Shown piece by piece: positions 58,168-64,000 of a stretch of DNA of 64,000 nt. The notes beneath the pieces were generated by a model, which did no database searches, was not told the origin of the DNA, and was given only the letters and a program-made list of their open reading frames with translations. The position numbers were made by a program, and so were the translations under genes. Location of the stretch: NCBI RefSeq assembly GCF_012489685.1, contig NC_080046.1:66045984-66109983 (forward strand), given 5' to 3'. Source of the DNA: Lotus japonicus (Eukaryota > Streptophyta > Magnoliopsida > Fabales > Fabaceae). How positions within the stretch are numbered: the stretch's first letter is position 1; each line of letters opens with the position of its first letter.

Positions 58168-60654
58168 GTAAACTTATTAATAGAAGACTAGATTCAAATT
58201 ATGTATCAACTCTTAGAATTTCATGGTTGGACTTCACCTTGTTTGCTATATTACATACTTGAGGGAAAATGTGATTCAAATCCTGTTATACGAATAATCT
58301 CTTGAGAGAATCATAAATAGGGATGTGAAATATAGTTTGTAGTGGATATTTAGATAACCATAAAATAAAAAGGAATTGGAAGCTGCTACAAAATCTTTTT
58401 CTTACTCATGAGTTTGTTTCATATAATTTTGATTGTTCTCTTTTTTTTCACACTTTCATTTACTTAATCCCTAGAGAGGATGGAGATGTTTGGGAGATGA
58501 AAGTGATGAAGATGTTCTGCATTTGAGGTAGGGGAAGAGTCAATAAGTCAAAAATCCAGCATCATTTTCTCATCGTTCAACTCACACGCCATACATTGAA
58601 AATGAACTGATATCGCTAGTTTTGAAACAGGGAGATCTCATTGTAGTAAATATGGGACCAATGCAGTTAAGTCAATATTGAAATGGATTGTCAATAGCCT
58701 TCAACTAGCTCGCTTATATACAATCTAATCATGTATGGATGCTCTCTTAATTTAGAAAGTAAGGAATTAATTTATAAAGTAAGAAAGAAACATTGCTTTT
58801 CCTTTTGAGCTTTAGATTATATACAAGAAGTGAAGAACAATAAAGAAATCCTATTTTTTTTCAAATGCGGTAACAAATGAGATTTCATATACAAAGTAGG
58901 CTATATGTTGAAATAGCGATGTACACTAATAAGATAAATTGTCTTATCATTTCCTATCAATCTCATACAATTAGTACTCGAGCAAATTCAACTTTGATAT
59001 ACAAATGGCAACTCATGTTATACTCTCATTGCCTGATAGTTGAATACTTCAAAATTAATTAATTAGAGGAAAAATGAATAATCACTTTCTGAATATTCTT
59101 ATGTGAATCTAGCATGTAATTATTGAATTGAAACACTCTTTCATAATCGTTTACATCTGTGCTTTGATGCAGAGGACCTCTCTCTAGAACATTTTCAATT
59201 AGGAAGCTTATGCAATGCATCAACAGAGCTGCGAACTTGTGTAGGAATTCTGGGGCAATGCCTGTTTCCCCATGGCAGCTATTTTTAACCAGGAAAAATA
59301 AATGACCACTTTCTGAATATTCTTTCGTGAAAATTCTTTGTGGTCCTCACCTAGCTCATTCGTATCCTAAGGTAAGAACATGTGTCTTAAGGTAAGACAA
59401 TTAATCAAGGAAATCACAGTTGATGCAGAGATAACAAAGAAAGTCATGATCCTGAACCATTTCCACAAGATCAGATCCCTTGAAGGATTGCTCTGAAACT
59501 GGCTGGTTATGTTTGGTGGCATATTGGTCATGGCTGGATATGTTTGGTGGACTGTCGATCAAGGTGTAGTAGACAGCACAAGAAGAAGAAAGTGAAGAAA
59601 ATTAATAAGATGAAAGTGAAGAAGACATGTTCTTACGAATCTGGCTACATAGCTAGTGAAGAAGAAGGTTGCAGTTTGTGTTGTGGGAAAGTGAGGATTG
59701 TAAGGATCCATATATAAAGGTTGCAGGTTGTGTTGTGTGGATCAGACTCAGTCTCTGCTCGTGATGCAAGCCACTATCCCCGCAACAAATATTTAACAAC
59801 ATGCCTATGACCACGGTTCGATTTTTGAATGCTTCTTTATTTACCAAATTAAAAAGTATTTGCAATCGATCTTAAATATGATGTAATTTTTTTGGTGCTT
59901 AATTATATTATTTGATGTAATTGAATTTGTTTTTTACGGTTAATGCAAACTTTCATTAATCAGTATAACAAAATATGATAATCCTCTACCTTCACATGTT
60001 ACCTAGCTAGTTAAGAAAGCTTTGCTAGTTAGAAAATCAACTATTATTCTTCCTCTTTACATAAACTAAAGCACAAGAAGACAAAAAGAAAGCGAGGCTT
60101 AGACAATCTTGAACAATAGATTAAAAATACGAAGGTTATTCAGCTTAATTCTCCAAGCCTTACAAAATAACAAGCAATCATTCTCAAAATTGCTGAAAAT
60201 TCTTTGAAGGGATACTAAAAGGTAAATAATATCTTCGATCATACCCCAATTTAGTCAAAGAGATAGAAATAGAAGGAAAAAAAGAGTAAGGAACATATAA
60301 TGAGCAGTGTGATTGGAGAATAATAAATCAAAAATAATATATAAATAAAAGTGAGTATGAATGTTTAAAATTTGAAATAAAATTGAAAACTAAAGTGAAT
60401 TAGATTTGGAAGAACAAAATTAGTCTTAAATTGTTCTCGTAATTTTAATTTCACTATGGTGAATGTCAAATGTTTTCTCAAAAGTGCGACTCAATATGAG
60501 ACTCGAACTTTTAACTTAGGGATCCAAACATCAACTTTTCACCCACGCGACGGACACGCGTTGAGTATTCTGTTGTAATGTATAAAAAGTGTCTTTGACA
60601 ACCGGTATGTTTCCATTTCCATAAAAAGCAATGTGTTAGCACACATCGTAATAT
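58168..60654. other. CAD pseudogene 3' flank, then intergenic DNA
   Basis: 58260-58400 is similar to the 3' flank of the intact CAD gene. Around 59400-59600 the forward frame gives a short run (EITKKVMILNHFHKIRSLEG, then MFGGILVMAGYVWWTVDQGV) that looks like a decayed coding piece; I do not recognise the family. The remainder is unremarkable. Confidence 0.45.
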
Positions 60655-60663
60655 TTTAGAGTT

Positions 60664-61332
60664 GGGGTTTGTTAACTTACTCTCACTTGTTTTTTAGAAG
60701 GAGTAAGTTAACATTCAACACCTTTTTTGTTGGACAAAAAACTCCCTAATTTGTTCTTAAAGATAACTAACTTCAGGGCTATTCATGTAATTCAATTTTA
60801 TTTCAATTTTAAAATTAACAATTTCTCTCTCCTCATAATCTCTTATTAATTTCAAATTAAAGTAGTTTCTTTTTTGAGTTTTTCCTCTTTCTTCTCTCCT
60901 CCTCTCCTCCGTCTTTTACCTCTGCAACTCTTTAAAAAAAAAAAACCCTCTGCAACATTAATTCAATAGCTTAAAATTTCTCGCTCTCCTTCACTCTTCT
61001 CTCAATCCCAGCAAGCAATATCATATTTTTTTTAACTCAGCAAGCAATATCATATTACGTTAACAGAACGTAAGAATGCAACTTTGGGGAAGAAAGAAAA
61101 AAAAAACGTGGCTTTGTTTTTTGGTGAATGACAGAACGTGGCTTTGAGGACATTATATTTTTAAAATTAATTTAAAAAAACTGAAATGCAAATTACAATG
61201 AAGCCCTTAATTGTGTGTTGTTATTTTTAACTTTTAAGAATTAATGATTTGGTTTTTTTGTCCATGTATAAAAGGCGTTACTTGTTAACTTACTCCTTCT
61301 AAAAAACAAGTGGGAGTAAGTTAACAAACCCC
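60664..61332. mobile_element. Non-autonomous MULE, 669 bp, 9-bp duplication
   Basis: Ends GGGGTTTGTTAACTTACTC and GAGTAAGTTAACAAACCCC are inverted repeats, extended by internal copies of AGAAGGAGTAAGTTAAC so that each end can itself fold. TTTAGAGTT flanks the element at 60655-60663 and 61333-61341. The interior has a CT-rich, leader-like stretch and a short direct repeat of AGCAAGCAATATCATAT (about 61009 and 61040), but no open frame. Confidence 0.87.
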
Positions 61333-61436
61333 TTTAGAGTTTTCTAGGAAACAACTTAATTGTGCAATATTACAACAATAAACTCACGCATCCTCCTCCT
61401 GTCCGCCCTTCTTCTTCACTTCCTCCTCCACTCAAC

Positions 61437-61560
61437 GGAATTGGAAGTTGCTTCCAAGTCTTTTTCTATATTTTTACTCGTAATTTTTAAAAATATGTAA
61501 CAAATTATTGGACAGTTACAATTATTTTCAGTAGTTAATTTATTTGAGAGAAGTTGTTTA
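61437..61560 (+). repeat. Third copy of the CAD 3' flank (orphan)
   Basis: GGAATTGGAAGTTGCTTCCA, CAAGTCTTTTTC and AAATTATTGGACAGTT follow the order and spacing seen about 320-400 bp after the intact CAD gene (49165-49245). No CAD exon stands upstream, so this appears to be the tail of a deleted tandem copy. Confidence 0.55.
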
Positions 61561-61827
61561 ATTTCTTTAATGGATTTTCACAATTTTTTAATATATTCAA
61601 CAAATTATTGGACAGTGGAAATTCTACATCACTTGATATAGGATTTTGATATTGGGCAGTCAAAATTCTACTTCACTTAATACATGTTAGATTTTACTTG
61701 ATGGCATGAAGTCACGAGAATCTTTATTAGAAGGACAATGACCATGTGTACGTGTCTTTATCTACTTTAATTGTGAGCACCACATTTATGGTTGTTCAAT
61801 GTTCATTACTCCCAGTCTCTCACTATG

Positions 61828-64000
61828 CACTACAAAAAAACTACTCCCTCTGTTCCTATATATAAGTCACAAATAACTAATTCTCTTAGATTAAGAAAAG
61901 TAGTTAGTAGTAATAAATTTGTAAAGAAAATGATTTCCTTTCCTAGATTACCCTTATTTACTTTCATATGATTTTCTCTCTCCAAGTTAATACTTCTAAA
62001 GTTTATCATCTCTTTCATATTAAATATGAGGGTGAATTTGGAAAAAAATTATTTAATGCTTCATAAATATTAGAAAGTGACTTATATTTTGTAACAATTT
62101 TTTTTCAAAAAAAGTGACTTATAATAGGGAACGGAGGGAGTATCATTTAGTGGGGGGTTTTTAACGGGGGTTTCCGAAACCCCCGCAAATATCGTTAACT
62201 TTTTAAAGTTAAGGGGGTTTTACTAAACCCCGTAATTAACTCGCGGATTTTTTCTAATTTTCCCTCGTTTATTTCAGATCCCTTTCCTAATTACCTCTCT
62301 CACGACTCACACCTCTCATCTCTCTGCAACTCTCACCATGAAACCCTAGATCTAGCAACCGATCGTTGTTTCTCCACTCTCTTCTCTCACCGATCGTTCA
62401 CTCTCTTCTCTCACGGATTTTTGTTTTCGAGCGCAGAATCAGTTCTTGAAGAGCGATTGAGTTCGATTCACTGCTCAACTGTTTCATGGCTTCACTGCTC
62501 AAAGGTTGGTTCATTCTTCTTCAACCCTCTTTCTTCGTCAATCGTTCCTTCAATTTCAGCATTTTCTGTTCTCTGATTTGGTTTCGCTGCATGCGTTTTC
62601 GATTCTCTCTGCAACCTTCGCTGTTGCTGTTGTAACAGTTTCGAATCATTTGAAAATTGTTTGATACTATCTATGGAATTTTTAGCTTGCGTTGGGAGTA
62701 GATACCTAATTTTCTTGGTATTTTTATCCTGGTTTCTGAGGCATACACACTGTTCGGTTAATTGATTGCCTGAATTTATAAGCATATTACCATTGAAGTT
62801 TTAATGCCTATAAACTGTTTGACAAAATTCCTGACTGGTTTTCTCTCTTTCCCTTCATGTCTCCGTTGAGTTTTTTGATGCGAATCAAGTCAGTATGATG
62901 CTTGCTGATGGTGTTCCGAGAACGCTGAGAAGCTGGATTGAAATGGGACTCCGGGTTTGAACAATCTAACTTTCCTTATGCTATGTCGATTTGATGGTTT
63001 TTGTCACTCGTAATGGAACATGAAAATCTGAATATGCTATGTCGATTTGTCGCTTGAATGATTGTCAAATCTTAAATAGCTGAAATATTAGACTTGTGAG
63101 TTAACATGTTTGCTTTGATGAAATCTGACACATCCTATTAATACTATTACTCACAAAATAATGAGTACTGAAACTTCCACATGGTGAATAAACAGGTTCT
63201 AAGCTATGACTTTGTCTATTGGAAGCTTGGGTACATCCATTGTTTCTTCATGATATAGTTTCTACTTAAATTTCATCGAGTTGATTTGTCTTTCAAAGCC
63301 AATAGCTTATCGTTGTGACCACCAGTGCATATGGCACCATACATGAATTTCCATGATTCCGTAGTTTCTTTTATAGCATTAGTAAAAAATGTTTTAATGT
63401 TGCTTACTTGGATTCAGGTTATATACACTTAACCCTTGACATGCAATTATTAGTAAAAAATGTGAAACTGAGGCTGCGAGTCAGGTTAACTTCATTACCT
63501 TCATAAAACCTAGAGCATAAATTTCATAAACCTGTTACATGGATGATATCACTTTGCATTTTCCATGTAACAACTATGCAATATACACTATTATAATGAG
63601 ATTTCTGATGATGGAACCACTTTAAGCTTAGTGGGACAAATTTAACTTTATCCTCATACTTGCCTAAAAAATGACAAACAAATCAGCACATGTTAGAGTA
63701 TATATGATTTGGCTTCATTTCCTAATATTCTCTCAGTTCTCATTGCTTTGTGATAGTATGTGTGACTGCTTGGACTTGTTAACAAATAAGTTGGACTGTG
63801 TATCCTGTTTTCAGGTGCTACTTCACTTTGTTCCAGTTTGCAATTGCCAGTCTTCTATTCCACATCCTAAGTTCCTAACTCTGAGTCTCTGACCAAAGTA
63901 CTACATGTCATTTATAAAAGTGTTCTGCAATTTAAAAACTGTTTTTAGTTCAAATCGATAAATTAAAAAAAAAGTTTAAAATGAACTCTTACTAATTTTT
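61828..64000 (+). mobile_element. CACTA-like element, 5' end, running off the window
   Basis: CACTACAAAAAAACTA at 61828-61843 is a standard CACTA tip. After the inserted MITE the sequence continues at 62143 with GC-rich palindromic subterminal DNA (ACGGGGGTTTCCGAAACCCCCG-type, GTTAACTTTTTAAAGTTAA). A CT-rich leader-like region (62290-62470) follows. Near 62880-62958 an exon-like piece reads NQVSMMLADGVPRTLRSWIE and ends at a GT, but I do not recognise it. The other end is outside the window, so extent and content are inferred. Confidence 0.55.
61844..62140. mobile_element. Stowaway-type MITE at the tip of a CACTA element
   Basis: A 297-bp element flanked by TA (61842-61843 and 62141-62142), with CTCCCTCTGTTCCTATATAT and GGGAACGGAGGGAG ends. 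It is closely similar to the MITEs at 4171 (outer) and 5959 (inverted). Insertion is 16 bp inside the CACTA terminus. Confidence 0.87.

Noticed and set aside
1..64000. tRNA, rRNA or snoRNA genes
   Set aside because: Only SINE-type A/B boxes and primer-site matches were seen; no cloverleaf-sized complete tRNA or rRNA segment could be supported by eye.

Overview
The window is plant nuclear DNA: AT-rich, with intron-split genes, GT-AG splice sites, long introns and a dense mix of plant transposons. Gene content points to a dicot and most likely a legume: the MADS-box protein resembles the legume NMH7-type members of the AGL17/ANR1 clade. The species cannot be fixed from sequence alone.

Layout. 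1-7.1 kb is intergenic and packed with small elements: a hAT-type MITE with an 8-bp target duplication, a ~1 kb AT-rich foldback, SINE-like pieces, and three Stowaway-type MITEs of which one sits inside another. 7.17-13.25 kb (+) is an intact six-exon OPT-family oligopeptide transporter gene. 13.3-21.5 kb is intergenic, with a MULE-type MITE, a plant-mobile-domain relic and a Ty1/copia GAG relic. 21.6-31.9 kb (-) is an intact seven-exon AGL17-clade MADS-box gene whose first intron (5.7 kb) is filled with retroelement debris. A TRIM retroelement sits just upstream of the intron 3 acceptor.

34.5-40.4 kb is a nested stack: a CACTA-like end, holding a hAT-type element with an 8-bp duplication, holding a ~4.9 kb Mutator-like element (MULE). 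The MULE has 175-bp terminal repeats and an uninterrupted 744-residue FAR1-like transposase. 41.2-43.6 kb has a ~45-bp tandem repeat typical of CACTA subterminal DNA, followed by broken exons of a KEA-type K+/H+ antiporter.

44.3-61.6 kb is a decayed tandem array of cinnamyl-alcohol-dehydrogenase (CAD1-type) genes. One copy is intact (46337-48855) and one is a pseudogene (52143-58167). The pseudogene's first intron is split by a Helitron on the minus strand that carries a broken replication protein A (RPA70-like) gene. Flanking fragments suggest further lost copies. From 61828 to the window end is a second CACTA-like terminus interrupted by a Stowaway MITE 16 bp from its tip.

The three intact host genes (OPT, MADS, CAD) have unrelated roles. 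No operon-like or biosynthetic cluster is visible beyond the CAD tandem duplication. The strongest unusual signals are the nested stack with its apparently intact MULE, the RPA-carrying Helitron in the CAD pseudogene, and the TRIM pressed against a MADS-box splice acceptor.
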